This document shows positions 1 through 11,914 of a DNA stretch of 64,000 bases, piece after piece. The notes under the pieces were generated by a model. The model did no database searches. It was not told the origin of the DNA and saw only the letters and a program-made list of their open reading frames with translations. This DNA is from Eunapius fragilis (Eukaryota; Porifera; Demospongiae; Spongillida; Spongillidae): assembly GCA_963681505.1 (NCBI GenBank), contig OY811973.1, positions 6,178,673 to 6,242,672 on the forward strand. Reading direction: 5' to 3'. Position 1 is the stretch's first letter; each line of letters starts with the position of its first letter. A program made the translations under genes and the position numbers.

Positions 1-402
1 TAAAAAATGTTTCTAAAAAACTTTTGTTAATTATAAAACACGAAACCAAGGATGGAGGAAGGTGGATCCGTACCGCCATCCTGGGAACCACATATTTCTA
101 CCAAATATGAGAACATTACTGTGCGGCAAATGAATTTCACATATTTGATAAGTGTCTGCTTGCTAAGATCGATGTTCCAAATATGAGGGAATAGTTTTGA
201 TACATATATGTGCACATAATTGTTACAATAAAAAACTTCCTGGGTGTGTAATTAAAGCTTCAATTAACATTAGCAATGGCACATAACTGACTAGACAGCG
301 AAATCATTAAACGATTAACGGTAATTGATATGCGCGCACACTCTAAATATTGAGAGGGCCCATCTCATGTAGTGATGTAGGGCCTTGTTCATTATAGCTT
401 TA

Positions 403-598
403 GGGGGGAGGGGGGGCGCCTGCACCCCCCCCCCCCACCCCCCCGGTTCCTAGGCTATGCTTCAACACTACCATTTCAATTCTGCCACCCGTGTATCAGA
501 CATATCCGCGCATGCGCACAATTCACGGTCAACTGTCGTAAAATTGGCGATGTTCGACCGCATAGCCTTTCCAAGTTCGGGGGGGGGGGGGGGGGGGG
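403..598. repeat. G/C homopolymer tracts
   Basis: A G-rich then C-rich stretch at 403-443 and an uninterrupted run of about 20 G at 579-598. These are simple-sequence tracts with G-quadruplex potential. Short open frames across them are composition artefacts. No gene is recognisable in 1-1265. Confidence 0.8.
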
Positions 599-1265
599 AA
601 GGGCTTTTTGACCAAGGGAGAGGGGCATTCCCCTCCCACAGTGAGGGGTTTTGGGGAAGCGTTGCCAATAGGGTCTGGTGCGAAGCCCCAGCCACTTGAA
701 CTTTTCCGTATTCTTCCGTATTTGTTGCTAGCAAAAACATCCACCAGTGCATGCTAATACAATAAGTGCTGATACAAATGGGGAATCATTTATGGATATT
801 TTACTAACGCATATGTTGATGTGTTTCAGGAATGTAATCGTTTATCGTAACAAGCTGTAGCATAGATCTTGGATCGATATACATTGCCAGTCCTGTTTCA
901 ACATGTGATTATAAATCGGTATCGGTACAAGCTGTAGAGCGGATACTGTACCAACATGTTAAGGTGGTTCAGCCTGTTTCAGTACTTTGGTTGTGTACCG
1001 TTATCAGTGGTTAATTCTAATTACACATGATAATATTTTCTCATGGAAAAATTTGGGGGGCTCAAGCCCCCTCAAGCCCTCTCTTGTCTACGGCCTTGGA
1101 CCCTTATCTTAAGCACTGAACTTGTCGCATGAACGCGAAGAAAGAAGGTTAGTGCCGTTTCTGTCTTTGTCTTCACCAGGAACGATTACCGTGTGCGGTA
1201 GTTACCACGTGTACATGTATGTGTACTTTTGGCGTGTATACAAAAATGGGTGTGTTTGATGAATT

Positions 1266-1607
1266 GGGCTATTCCATTATTTAACCGTACACCCCTACAG
1301 ATGACAATAATTGCAAACGTAACCCCCCGAGACAGTATTAAAAGCACCCCTGGACAAGCTTATATTATACCTCCACCTCCCCGGGACAGATGTGTAAATG
1401 CCCCCTGGACAAGCTTCTGTTTTGTTCCACCCCCCTGGACAAGCTTCTATGTTGTTCCCCTCCCCCCTGGACAAGCTTCAATTATGCCTTCTAACCCCTC
1501 GGGACAGGCATTTAAATGACCACCCCCCCGAGACATATTCCATATACCCCCCTGGACACCATTTATTGTCATCTGTAGGGGTGTATAATTAAATAATGGA
1601 ATAGCCC
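1266..1607. mobile_element. 342-bp MITE with 45-bp terminal inverted repeats and internal minisatellite
   Basis: Positions 1266-1310 and 1563-1607 are inverted repeats of 45 bp differing at three positions and beginning GGGCTATTCC. The interior is mostly a degenerate tandem array of about 30 bp whose core CCCCTGGACAAGCTT occurs four times, followed by weaker copies with GGGACAGG or GAGACA. There is no coding capacity. No target-site duplication could be fixed. The GGGCTNTTCCA end is a motif I associate with MITEs of marine invertebrates, and a similar end appears near 46110. Confidence 0.85.
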
Positions 1608-1711
1608 TTTGCATAATGGCGCTTGAGTACTAGATAGCCGTGATATTGTATAGACCGGCACTCGTTGAAGGATACTCTGTTATGCGTTGCGTAATGCGTG
1701 TGTTTTAGTTG

Positions 1712-1712
<1 letters not shown>

Positions 1713-1748
<36 letters not shown>

Positions 1749-2107
1749 AGTTAGCTTTCGAGGATAGAAACGCGTGTGAGTGAGCAAGCATGCGCGCTTG
1801 TAAGCATGCACGCTTGTAAGCATGCACGCTTGTAAGCATACACATTGTGGTGAATATGTGCGTGCTTCTCTGGTGTGTGCGTGTACTTCTGGTGTTTTAG
1901 CTTCTCTGATGAATGTGTGCTTCTCGTGTGCTTCTCTGGTGTGAATGTGTGCTTCCCTGGTGAATGTGCTTCTCTGGTGTGAATGTACTTCTCTGGTTTG
2001 TGTGCTTGCTTCTCTGATGAGTGTGCTGCTCTGGTGTGTGCTTCTGGTGAGTATGTGCTCCTCTGGGTTCTTGTGTACATCATCCCCCCCCCCCCCCCCC
2101 CCCCCCC
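1713..2107. repeat. TG microsatellite, 16-bp minisatellite, degenerate CTTCTCTGGTG array and poly-C
   Basis: A (TG)n run at 1713-1746 is followed by three copies of a 16-bp unit (GCTTGTAAGCATGCAC) at 1796-1843. A degenerate array built on CTTCTCTGGTG(AA)TGTG follows at about 1861-2070, then a run of C at 2084-2107. The open frames here are products of the repeat. The poly-C run marks the boundary with the gypsy fragment to its right. Confidence 0.85.
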
Positions 2108-2831
2108 TTATCCAACGTCACTGTTAATGCAGCTTTTCTCAATCTCCGGAACACATCCTTCATGTGATCCTATTATCGCTGTAAAATCACAATATCATCC
2201 AGGTAAGCCGTTGAGTAGCCATCTGTTTCTCTCAACAATTCGTCCATCATTCTGTGGTACGTTGCTGGGGCTCCTTGCAATCCGAAAGGCATTACTGTAA
2301 ATTGGAACAATCCATATGGAGAAGAAAAGGCAGTCTTAACTCGGTCCTCAGCTACAACTGGAACTTGCCAATAACCTTTTGACAAATTCAAAGTAGTTAT
2401 CACCTTCGCCCGTCCAAGTCTGTCAATCGGTTCATCAATCTGTGGCATAGGGTACGCATCCTGTCGCGTCACTCCATTTAACCGTCAGAAATCGACACAG
2501 ACTTGCAGGGACCCATCCTTCTTGACAAGGACCATAGGCGATGCCCAAGGACTGTTGGAACACTCAATAACCCCATACTTCAGCATCTCTCCCAACTCCA
2601 CTGAATCCCGATAGCAATATGGCAATCGATAGGCGGTAACCTTGTTGGTGGACCGTTAGCCACAATAGTATGCACCGCAAGATTCGTTCTCCCTGGTGTG
2701 TTCCTTATTTCATCAGCGAAATTGTTGTGCAAAGCGTGAAGCTGCCTCAGTTGTTCGGCTCCAACCATCTTTCCTACAGCATCGGTCAAAATAAAGTTTA
2801 CGTAACGTACTACAGTGTCGCGGTAGAACAT
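2108..2831 (-). pseudogene. Ty3/gypsy reverse transcriptase relic
   Basis: Read on the minus strand this is the protease-RT linker and front half of a gypsy-type reverse transcriptase. A PGRTN motif comes first, then SPWASPMVLVKKDGS, DAYPMPQIDE, KGYWQVP, FGLQGAPATY and the catalytic YLDDIV. Breaks are visible: a frame change near 2640, a stop codon in the conserved CVDFxRLN motif near 2485, and tandem stops just after YLDD near 2170. Connection-like sequence (a MKDVFRRLRKA stretch) can be followed to about 2110, where it ends at poly-C. No RNase H, integrase or LTR is attached. It is a 5'- and 3'-truncated, non-functional fragment. Confidence 0.9.
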
Positions 2832-3453
2832 ATTAATAACGGTACGCTATTAGACTTGCAGTCCTGTACGGTTATGCCGTTATCATCGCAATAATTGGAC
2901 GGCGTAATATCGGCATAATCGTAATTTTCAACGAACTTAATTACTTTACATATCAATTGGCAATACGCGCTACCTCGGAAAGTCCAAGCCCCTGTCTACA
3001 TCGAAGAATTGTTGGAATAGATAAGTAGCGGCCCTTTGACATTAGCAATCGGTGAAGCTGAAACGCGGTTGTTTCATCATCAACCTTCATTTGATCATCT
3101 TATTTCATCCGTCACTTTCGACTTGCGTCCACTACCTGGCAGTCTTCCAATTGATCCTGTAGTAGGTACGGGTATATATATTTCAAACGCAATATTTTGC
3201 ACCAAGTTTGGTACTGCCAAGAGCAAATTAAATGAATTAAAATGATATGTGAAACGTGTCATTTGCATAAGTAGCGACAAAGTTATAGCAATCCAAACAT
3301 TGGATTTTGCGGCAATGGTAATCCATGCGGTAGCGTATAAAAAATTGTGACGGTTTTTGTTCTCTTTGCTATAGCAACTACAATCAATAATATAATCATA
3401 CCAATTTTTTTACAAGTCTTGCAGACACATAATAGTGTTATACATCAATTTCA
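2832..3453. other. no gene recognised
   Basis: About 620 bp with short open frames on both strands and no domain, repeat or RNA that I recognise. It could hold the missing 3' part of the neighbouring piggyBac in decayed form, but I could not see it. Confidence 0.5.
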
Positions 3454-4413
3454 CTAATGTACAAAAATATAGTCAACTAAGAATTCATACATGATGCAAG
3501 TTACATGGGGCATCCCATCGGAACAAAAATCTCCATCCTTACCTCGCCATGAAGATACAGATTCATCAACACAGAGCTGCCATCCAGGAAATATTTTCTG
3601 TATTCTTCGTTCATTAAAACCATCAACAAGACGTCTAACAGGGGCCCACTTGTCACCTGTGGCCTCAAGTGCAGAGCAGAAAGAAAGATGTCGCAAGAGG
3701 ATTTCAAAGCGGTCCCTTGACAAGCCATACCGCTCACCAAAGCGAGGGGCAGGAAACAGACCATCTTTCGTTGACCACAAATCCCTCCTAGCTTCTGATG
3801 TCCTTGTTAAGGAATACAGCACACCAAAAACTGCCAAGATTTCTTCTTCAGTGGCCTTAGGGCATCCTACAGGCAATTGGTCAGAAGTCCAAGAAATCAC
3901 ATCTGGCAGCATTTGTGATGGAAAAGACAATTTCCAGTAGTCCAGAGGCGTCCTGTGTACCTCTTCTACATCATTGCCCCACAATATGTGTGTACCAAAC
4001 TGAGGTGAGGATCTCCAATCTTCAACAATGCCATCTACTACCTTCCATTGTACGCCGTGACAAGATAAACTACTGCCATCACCAACGTCATTGCTTTCTT
4101 GATCATGTGGTTCTTCAACCGGCGGATTTGGAGAACTGCTTGATATGGAAATGGCTGTGGGAATGGATGCTTCAGCATTGCTGCCTGCTGCAGTGCTGTG
4201 CCGCCTAATGCTGCGTGCGGAAAACGCCTTCGAAGTAGCGACTTCATCAAAATAAACAATGTATTTTACACTACGCCCTTTACCATCAATTCTCTGCACA
4301 TCCCCAAGCAGTTCTTTTTCCTTAAAAAGCCTTCCGTACCTCTGCTTTGCATGTTTGTTGCCTAATACCTTAGCTGCATTGCATGTAACACGATCGCCAA
4401 CAAGGAAAGGCAT
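3454..4413 (-). pseudogene. truncated piggyBac-like transposase (DDE_Tnp_1_7)
   Basis: A 319-codon minus-strand frame. Residues about 1-75 (VGDRV..YIVYFDE) look like a small beta-barrel or chromatin-reader-type N-terminus, followed by a Ser/Pro-rich linker. From about residue 155 the piggyBac core begins: LDYWKLSFP, EEILAVFGVLYSL, RYGLSRDRFEILLRHLSF, and the first catalytic aspartate in CVDESVSSWRG. It stops shortly after GMPHVT, with GTAACT following the Pro-His codons, so either an exon ends there or the element is truncated. The second and third catalytic aspartates are absent downstream. The organisation parallels the piggyBac split around 24190/30293, but the two sequences are clearly different subfamilies. 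Confidence 0.85.
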
Positions 4414-5347
4414 CGCGGTTTGAACACAAAAAAGGGGCGTATTTTGTAATGTTTGCCGCCAAACAGCTATAAAAGCTGCCCTGTTTGCTACGCTCCTCTG
4501 GCTTAAAATACAACCATTTTAGAATAGTTTAAAGCTGCATGCCACATAGCATGTGTACAATTTTTAAAAAAAGAAGCTAGCGCCACCAACTCGAGTGTTT
4601 TATCGTTCCAAAAGTTCAGTGACTTAAGTCACTAAATAATGACTTAAGTCACGATCCGTCAATCTATGATTAAGTTTGTATATATGTGCACTACCAAGCC
4701 ATTTCTTATTACTGAAACCTGTAGTGCATTGTCTGCACTGATATCACCACTAAAGCCTTCAATCAACTTCTTAAAATCTTCTACAGTCTTCATCCTAATA
4801 AGATACACACCAAACAATCATTGCAGCATGCTAACATCCTAAAAGGGTTACATGTAGGGTTGTAAGCACACTGGAAAGTTGCACAAACATGCGTTCGCAG
4901 CACCGTACAATATGATATCTGGGGACGAGTCACAACCTGAGAAAATCTGGGGTATGCCTTGGGCATCGGCCAAAAATTATGGTATTTTCATAGTATGTAT
5001 ATTTATAGCAAAACTGCATGTATAAATGCTTCCTTTTACAGTACCTCGAAAATAATGGTAGTCTTTATTTAGAGTTAAACTTTGTTAACGTATAAGGTAC
5101 TCAAAGGTAAGAAATGTTCTTAAAAAGTTGCAAAACCATGTTACACAGCAGTGGCTCGCTAGAGTGGAAAATCACACCTCGCTAGAGTGGAAAATAGCGA
5201 TTATTCATTGGAATTTAATGTCCACATAACGAGATTCAGATCGTTTCCACTCAAAACTGTGGCATCACTGACTACGTTGCTTTTCAACTTTAGCGCGTGA
5301 CTCCTAAAACTATTTATAACTCTCTACACGTACGTACGTACACACGC
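4414..5347. other. spacer with palindromes and a short duplication
   Basis: No coding sequence recognised. At 4618-4653 the palindrome GTGACTTAAGTCAC occurs in two overlapping versions. At about 5155-5196 the 18-mer CTCGCTAGAGTGGAAAAT is repeated twice. The right edge contains alternating TACG leading into the left inverted repeat of element A. Confidence 0.6.
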
Positions 5348-5636
5348 CCGCCTGGCCAGACGCAATACGATACGCAAAGGATGCAAACTACTTAGCGTGT
5401 AACAAGCGCGCGCACACACAAACACACACGCACTCACACGCATGCACACCACACACACACACACACGCACACACACGAACACACACGCACGCACACAGAC
5501 ACACACGAACACACACGCACGCACACACGCACACACGTGCGCGCGTGCGGATCAGAATGACTCCAGAAGCTCTGTGAAGTCATGCCCATTATGATTAATA
5601 ACTACACTGTCCGGTTTGCCAAAAGTAGGTAGTTTG
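5348..5636. repeat. left terminal inverted repeat of element A, including CA microsatellite
   Basis: Matches the reverse complement of 20262-20544 over the unique flanks on both sides of the microsatellite. The region around 5541-5620 is essentially identical to its partner. The CA/TG tract at about 5405-5545 lies inside the repeat and differs in exact phase between the arms, as expected for slippage after duplication. Confidence 0.9.
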
Positions 5637-6128
5637 ATATTTTTTTCAAATTGTGATTTAAGCTGCATACTATGCATTGTTGGAAAGAGCAAAAAAACTA
5701 CATTCCAACGATACCTTACCTTAATAGGGATGCGTTTCGTTGCGAGCACGACGCTATTCGAAAGATCACAAATGAAATGATCGTGAATGTACGTGAATTA
5801 ATAGGGTATGCGAAACAAAAACTGTCCCGGTTGAGTTTATAATCAGTACAGAGATATAAATAAGAGCGAAACCTTAACCAAAAGTTTAAAATACATAGTC
5901 TCGCTAATATCATACATAGAGATGCATTGGATTTTGCTTCAATAAGTAATTAACACTTACTATTGGTATTGATAAGAAGGAAGGTTATTCTGCCATATAG
6001 CTATATGTACTAAATTATGGTACTAACTGATGAAATCTACACAAATCAAACTGCTAGTACAATTTTCAATGCAAAACAGATATTTAAAAACGTATCAAAC
6101 ACACCACACTATGTACAATACAACCATT

Positions 6129-9100
6129 TCATGTATTTAGTTCACTTAAATTAAGATCACCCACAATGTAATCTGCTAACAGCCCATATATTGTCATTGT
6201 AACGTTCTCCCCATCTTCTTCAGCTTTATCAGTATTCCAGTAGGTTACAATGACTTTAGGAATTTTTGACTTTGTATAAGGTTTCACAAAAACTACATGC
6301 CCATTATAGAGTACATTCTTCTCATTCACATACCAAAGATGTTCGAAGTAGAGACCAAGTATGGAGGATATATCTGACAATATGTTCAATATTGTAGTTA
6401 TTTGATGAGGTGAAAGTTTGGGAAACTCATTTAACAAATTATCTTCCTTTTCTACAACACAGCGTAACTTTTTTTCAATACTTTTTCTAAATGTATCCTC
6501 TTTCTTTTGATTCTTAACTCTTTGTCGTTGATCTTGTAGTCGTGCAATATTCTGCTCATGCACCCGGCATGCATATCTGACTTTCTTACCCTGTTTTATG
6601 CAAAATTTTACCATCTTATCTTGTTTATCCAGTGGGTGAGAACACAACCATAGTAGTGTTTTATTGATCTTACTTTTAACTTTGCTATCTAGAAATCCCA
6701 CTTTCATGCTTGTTGCTCTCCTGAAAAGGTAATCTGCCAGTCCAAGAGCAGGGATTATAGCGGCAGCCGGTCATCGGACAATGTCAGACCAATTTAGTCC
6801 ATTGTCCGTTCGATTGTGCGCATGAGCGAACAAAATGTCCAACGATGGTTTGTCATGCATAGTCACCGATTTGTGTCGCTGCATGAAATATTTGCATTCG
6901 CTACAGGAACAGACTCATCTTTTGTACGAATTATACAGTAATAGCGGTTACAAAAAATGTACACATATCGCACGCAATTAACGTTGGTGTACGGTAGGCG
7001 TGGACCGTGGTAGCGTTTATAGAGCGTAGCGTTTTAAAACATAACCTATGGCGTCTATGCGCCCAGATAGGCACGTCACTAGCCACGTACGCCTGACCAG
7101 TTACGTACTCTAGTGTCGGGACCGAGCAACTTCTGTCCTTTTTATATGTAAACCTACGGCGTGGATAAAGCGTGAGTGTAACGTTTGCGTAGGAATGAAG
7201 CGTATGTCAAAAGTAGCGTCGTACGTAAATACACGAAGCTAGAAAAGACAGTAACAGAATATGCACTTATAGCAAAGGCAAAGCTTTTAGCTTTATGGAT
7301 GCCATAAGGGAACAGATGCTAGCGCGCTTTAATTGACTTCACTGTGTGAATTACAGAGGCACCACCACAGGCCTTTACCTTTATTTCAGATGACTGGGAC
7401 TCAATCTTTTATAGCCTAATGTGCATGTAAGGTGTACAACAATTTGTTGTTTCAAATATGAATAATACATGTCCTGTCAATCAATAATGATGTCTGACCA
7501 TTTTCAACAATGTCAGGACACTTTGTCAGGACAATTTTTTCACTCCACTAAAAACCCTGAAGAGTGTGTTCAGGAAACATGTTATGAACTGGTGCTAATA
7601 GGGTTTGACCAGCTATTGACGGAGTAAGGTGTGCCAAATTTCCTTCAAAATAGTCATACAGTTGTTTTACTATCACATCTATTATTCCTCCAATTAGCAA
7701 AAAACAGTATACAATGTAATTCTTTCTTCTCCAACTCCTCAATATCAGCGGTTTGTAGTTCTTTCAATACTGCATCAGAGTCTGGATATAATGGCACACC
7801 AAATGTATCTGTTTTTGCTTGCAAAGCTAGTAAAAGGGATTCTTTTAAAGTATTCAAATTCTGTAGACAAGTCTTAATATATGTAATGCTTTCAAGGTTT
7901 GTTATTGCTTGATTTGTATGTAACTGATGCATCCAGGGTCCAGTGACCAGTTTTCTGATTAGTCCAAGTGCTCTCAACTGTAGTACAAGCCTATTATTTC
8001 TAATATCTTTCTGTAGTGCTGTCCTTAAACTAGTTTTGATATTACACACATTTTCCAAGTACATCAAAAGCCTTTCCTGTAAATAATACAACACACCAGC
8101 TTGATGAAACATTATATGGAAATGATTCCCAACAAAACGAACTATAATACTTCACTTTATGTTACTCTGTTGCAAAAATAGCTTAAAGCCTGCAGGATCA
8201 CCTTTACCCTGTTTAAATCTCATTTTATTTATGGCTACAATAAAATTAACAGCACAGCACTCCCTTCCTTAGGTGTCACTTGTTATGTTATTATTTTCAT
8301 CATACATGTGCAGTATATTGTTGCTTTTCTTCGCTATACCATCCAGAGGGTGAATGTTGCACTTAAGCTCCAATAATTCGATTTCTAATTTGTCCTGTAA
8401 ACTTTGCACAACACAGTGATTTACGGCAACTCTGTCACATAGGGTATTTTTCAAGTTGTTGACTATTGTTGTCTTTGTGTGAACATAATCTAAACTGTGA
8501 AAATTAGCATATGTAGTAACAATATTATGAATTGATTCACAAATATGTGACGTATAGTCATCTGTGGTACCACCTGCAATTGTTTTTAAACTTAAAACAT
8601 ATGAATTTGGAGGTGATGTTGCAACACTTATGTGTATTTCATTAATATGGTCTCCATTAACTGTAGTCGAATCCCAGGAAAGTTAATATCTTTACAATTA
8701 TACATTATTTCTCCTGCTTGTAAGTCACTTAATACTCCTAGTTCATATGCACAACAAGTAACTGTGGATGGGTTTGGGAGTCTAGTAACCATTACACCTG
8801 CCAGCTCTCTTAAAACCCCTTCAATAACAGGACTTATATTAGTTATGGGCACATGGTACTCTAAACAGCAATAGACTGCTTTACGACAAGCATCATTATA
8901 CGTTTTTTCATCATTTTTAGAATTTATGCTTTTTGAAGATTCTTCCTCACAAACCAGCTCCTTCAACTGGGATTGAAGCATGTCATTTCCAATTTTCATG
9001 TGGCGCATTTTTTCTTTTAATTCTTTATTTTCCTTCTTCCATTTCTGCTCATTCATCTTATAGGAGATTTTGGATTTGTGGTAGGTATACCTTAATGCAA

Positions 9101-9415
9101 CAAGTGATCTTTTTAATTGTTTTGCTTCACTGTGATGGCTTCCTTGCTTAAATGACAAATTTTTCTGGGTCAACTTCTTAATCATTGAGTTGTTTGTATT
9201 CATTTTTTTTTTGCACTTAGCAATTTAGAACGGAGTGTTTTTTCAATTTTTGACTTTCTACTTAATGCTTTTTGAAGATACCGGTTTTGCACTAGCAAAT
9301 ACTCAAAGCTTTGTTTTGAGAACCTCCTTTGATGTAATCAACTTCCTTAAAGAACGTTTTCTTTCCCCACATTTAGTGCAGCTAGATGTAAGGTTTATTG
9401 GCATGGAGCAGGAAG
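6129..9415 (-). pseudogene. transposase of an unnamed eukaryotic DDE-type family (element A)
   Basis: A chain of minus-strand segments reads as one protein. A basic coiled-coil stretch (9330-8900, with QNRYLQKALSRKSK and KKENKELKEKMRHMK) comes first. Next is YNDACRKAVYCCLEYHVP, then a segment with WDSTTVNGDHINEIH and LKTIAGGTTDDYTSHI (about 8672-8500), then LELKCNIHPLDGIAKK (about 8350). FHQAGVLYYLQERLLMYL and LRALGLIRKLVTGP follow (8112-7900), and last a charged C-terminal part (6707-6129). I recall the same motif series from uncharacterised transposon proteins of cnidarians and other animals. The WD..T and HPLD motifs are candidate catalytic or structural positions, which is inference. There is a frame change near 8672 and a stop near 8150, and 6720-7547 interrupts it (intron or insertion), so it is non-functional. 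Confidence 0.7.
6720..7547. other. non-coding insert or intron inside the element A transposase
   Basis: No coding similarity. A 9-bp hairpin (CGGACAATG with CATTGTCCG) lies at about 6775-6809. The composition, with several TACG/CGTA words around 7000-7230, differs from the AT-rich coding flanks. This suggests a foreign insertion, but no terminal repeats could be established. Confidence 0.4.
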
Positions 9416-9463
9416 TGCCAGTTTGACTAGTATGCAGAGCACTGACTGATGAATGTGAATTTT

Positions 9464-9745
9464 TTAATGTGTTTGGGATTCATTTAAAGGCAATTCAAAT
9501 TTCAGGTTTAGATAATAAACAACATCTTCCCAGGTTCTAGTAAGATGCTTCTTCATATCATTGATAGTTTGAAGTACACGCTTAATGGAAGTGCACAATG
9601 CATTAATGTTCACATCTTGTCTCGGTGCTAGTTTTGCCACCAACTTGGCTTTTTCTATAGGTTTGGCATTTTTTAGGCTGGAGGTGATGTACAACACTAA
9701 GCCATTTCTTATTTCAGGAGCTAGAAGGGATCCATGCTCACTCAC
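9464..9745 (-). CDS. small ORF upstream of the element A transposase, unknown
   Basis: A 93-codon minus-strand frame with helical, charged composition (EKAKLVAKLAP, IKRVLQTINDMKKHL). It lies directly 5' of the transposase segments and may be an N-terminal exon of it. No domain is recognised. It could also be an open frame by chance. Confidence 0.35.
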   Translation of the reverse strand: MSEHGSLLAPEIRNGLVLYITSSLKNAKPIEKAKLVAKLAPRQDVNINALCTSIKRVLQTINDMKKHLTRTWEDVVYYLNLKFELPLNESQTH

Positions 9746-10548
9746 ATCCTTTTTATAATCATTAATGAGCGTCTGAGATCAATAACTGTCTTTATTCTAA
9801 ATAGGAAAAAAAGCGCACATGCGCATCATTCATACATGTAATGCCCGTATGGATATGCATCTAATTAAGCATGAATACTTGGCTTGATAAGAACAGTACA
9901 TGGGCATCATCGAATTACAATGCTACAACAATAGAAATGGAATGATTTGTTAAGTCTTCAAATTAATTCATTTACAACTTAGTTGATTGAAGAATGGGGT
10001 GTGCAATAAATAGGGTAGTCACAAAGCATTTTATTGTGAGGAATGATAATGTGCATATGCTTTGTAGACAAAGAATCCAAGTTAACCTACTTAGTTCAAA
10101 TATAAAGATACATTTATATAAGTATGTGTGTCCTATATTCATGCATACCAACACAAAACGCCTGGGATGTTAAAGCACCCTTTGGGCATCATCCAAACGT
10201 ATACTTTGTAATACGATGATTCCATACCTAACTTCAATAAAAAAATATATCCCGTGATAGTTGGTTCACAATCAGAGTTAAGATTCATTCCCAAATTATG
10301 CTACGAATTCAATGCATCGAATAAAAAAAGATCAAGAACCAGCTCGAAATTAGGCAATGGTGTTTCATTCTAAAACAAATCGGCTCACTAAATCAAGCTA
10401 TGCAGTTGGACCAACCTCGCAGATAATCGAACAAGTTTCTTCGCTTCTTTAAGACCTTTTCCAACTTTACGAAATACGTGTCCAGTTTTCGACGTAGTTT
10501 TAGATCATCGATTTACGGACCCACTTACGCGATTTATCAAAGTACCTA

Positions 10549-10854
10549 CCAAAAGCCATGCATGTGTAGGAACCATACACACTGACTTGTACATACGTCA
10601 ACATTTATAATCAACAGTACAGCTAGTGCATCCGCATTGCACAGATATTTAGCCAAGTGCAACAGAGTACTAGCTTGTACGATATAAGTGCACATCTCAC
10701 CGCGAGTAGGCAAAGCCACGAACACGTTGCTGTGCATGCTTATATCTTCAGCTTGAGCATAACCACTGTTGTACCGCGCTGTTGCTCGATAGAGTTCTGC
10801 CAGAGGTCACATTGATGATCGAAGCAATGGCATCCGCTATAATTAGAATGCATG
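10549..10854. repeat. left terminal inverted repeat of element B (about 305 bp)
   Basis: Pairs with 14511-14680 and 20123-20261 read together. It includes GTGCACATCTCACCGCGAG, which on the other arm is the site where the P element landed, giving the uninterrupted reference for that target. Confidence 0.9.
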
Positions 10855-11914
10855 TTTAATGATTAACTTTATTTAGAGCCCATGCAGAATTAAAAAAATA
10901 CAGCGTGTTTCAAACATCAACAATGTAAACACAAAAAACAATACAATCACCTCAGTAAGCTACAACGCCATACATGTTTTGAAGCTGAAAAAAAAGTAAC
11001 CTGTTATTGTTTGCATTCCTGCAAGATGTGCTCACACACTTCCCTAGTCTTGTTGATGATACATGGATCATTCAGCTTAGCTCCACATTCATGTAGCGAT
11101 TGAAGTAATGGTAGCATCTTTTGGATAATAGACGCCTTTTCTTCTGGATCTGTAGCTCTTGGAGAACTGCAATCATCTTCATCATCATCATCATCACCAC
11201 CATTTTCAACTGCTTCCGCATCTGTGACTTCCTCCAAAAAAAGCCACTCATGCAAGAGGTCTGACAGTTTTCCATGCAAGTCTTCCACTATTTCCTTAAG
11301 GCCACTCACTGGATGTCACCATAGGCGAAGAAATTGGCGTCTTTGCAGCGTGCGAGAGAAGTGCACTCATTTCTTGAATGGTGGTGTTTTACAATGCTAC
11401 TGTGTCGTGATGTTCTCCTTCACCAGAAAAGAACGTAACCGGAAGGCAATTAGCATGTCTCCAACAAGCTTCAATCACAGATGGCAACACTGTACTCCAA
11501 GCCTCCTTTACAAGTACCATTGCATCTCCTACATGAGGAGGATTTCCATATTGCAGTCCTGCAGTACCAGAAGGTAGGTGTTTAGCTAAAACCTGCAATT
11601 GATCAAACTTTGAAGCAGTGGTCACAACCTTTTCAAGAAGTCTGCTTTTGAAGTGGGTCTTAAAGGCTGCAATAACGCCTTGGTCCAGAGGTTGGAAAAC
11701 AGTGGTTACATTAGGCGGAAAACAAAATATCTTAACCTGCCCACATGGATCACAGCAGCCTAAATCATGCCCAGAAAAGCCATCTAATAACAAGGCAACT
11801 GGTTCTGTAGACCAATCTCGAATCTCCTTAAGAAAAACTTCTGTCCACCAACGATTAAAAAGTTCTTTTGTATTCCAGGCTTTCTTTTGATTGTAGTAAG
11901 GAACACATGGAGGG

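Noticed and set aside
468-752. Overlapping open frames on both strands
   Set aside because: They run through the 20-G tract and have proline- or glycine-run composition; no domain or conserved context.
1751-2083. 110-codon minus-strand frame rich in EKHT repeats
   Set aside because: It is the translation of the degenerate CTTCTCTGGTG minisatellite.
4618-4653. GTGACTTAAGTCAC as a transposon end
   Set aside because: A local palindrome repeated once; no partner copy elsewhere in the window.
6768-7545. An inverted-repeat element between GGACAATGTCAGACC and GTCTGACCATT..TGTCAGGACA
   Set aside because: The match is short and imperfect, and the left side is better explained by its own local hairpin.
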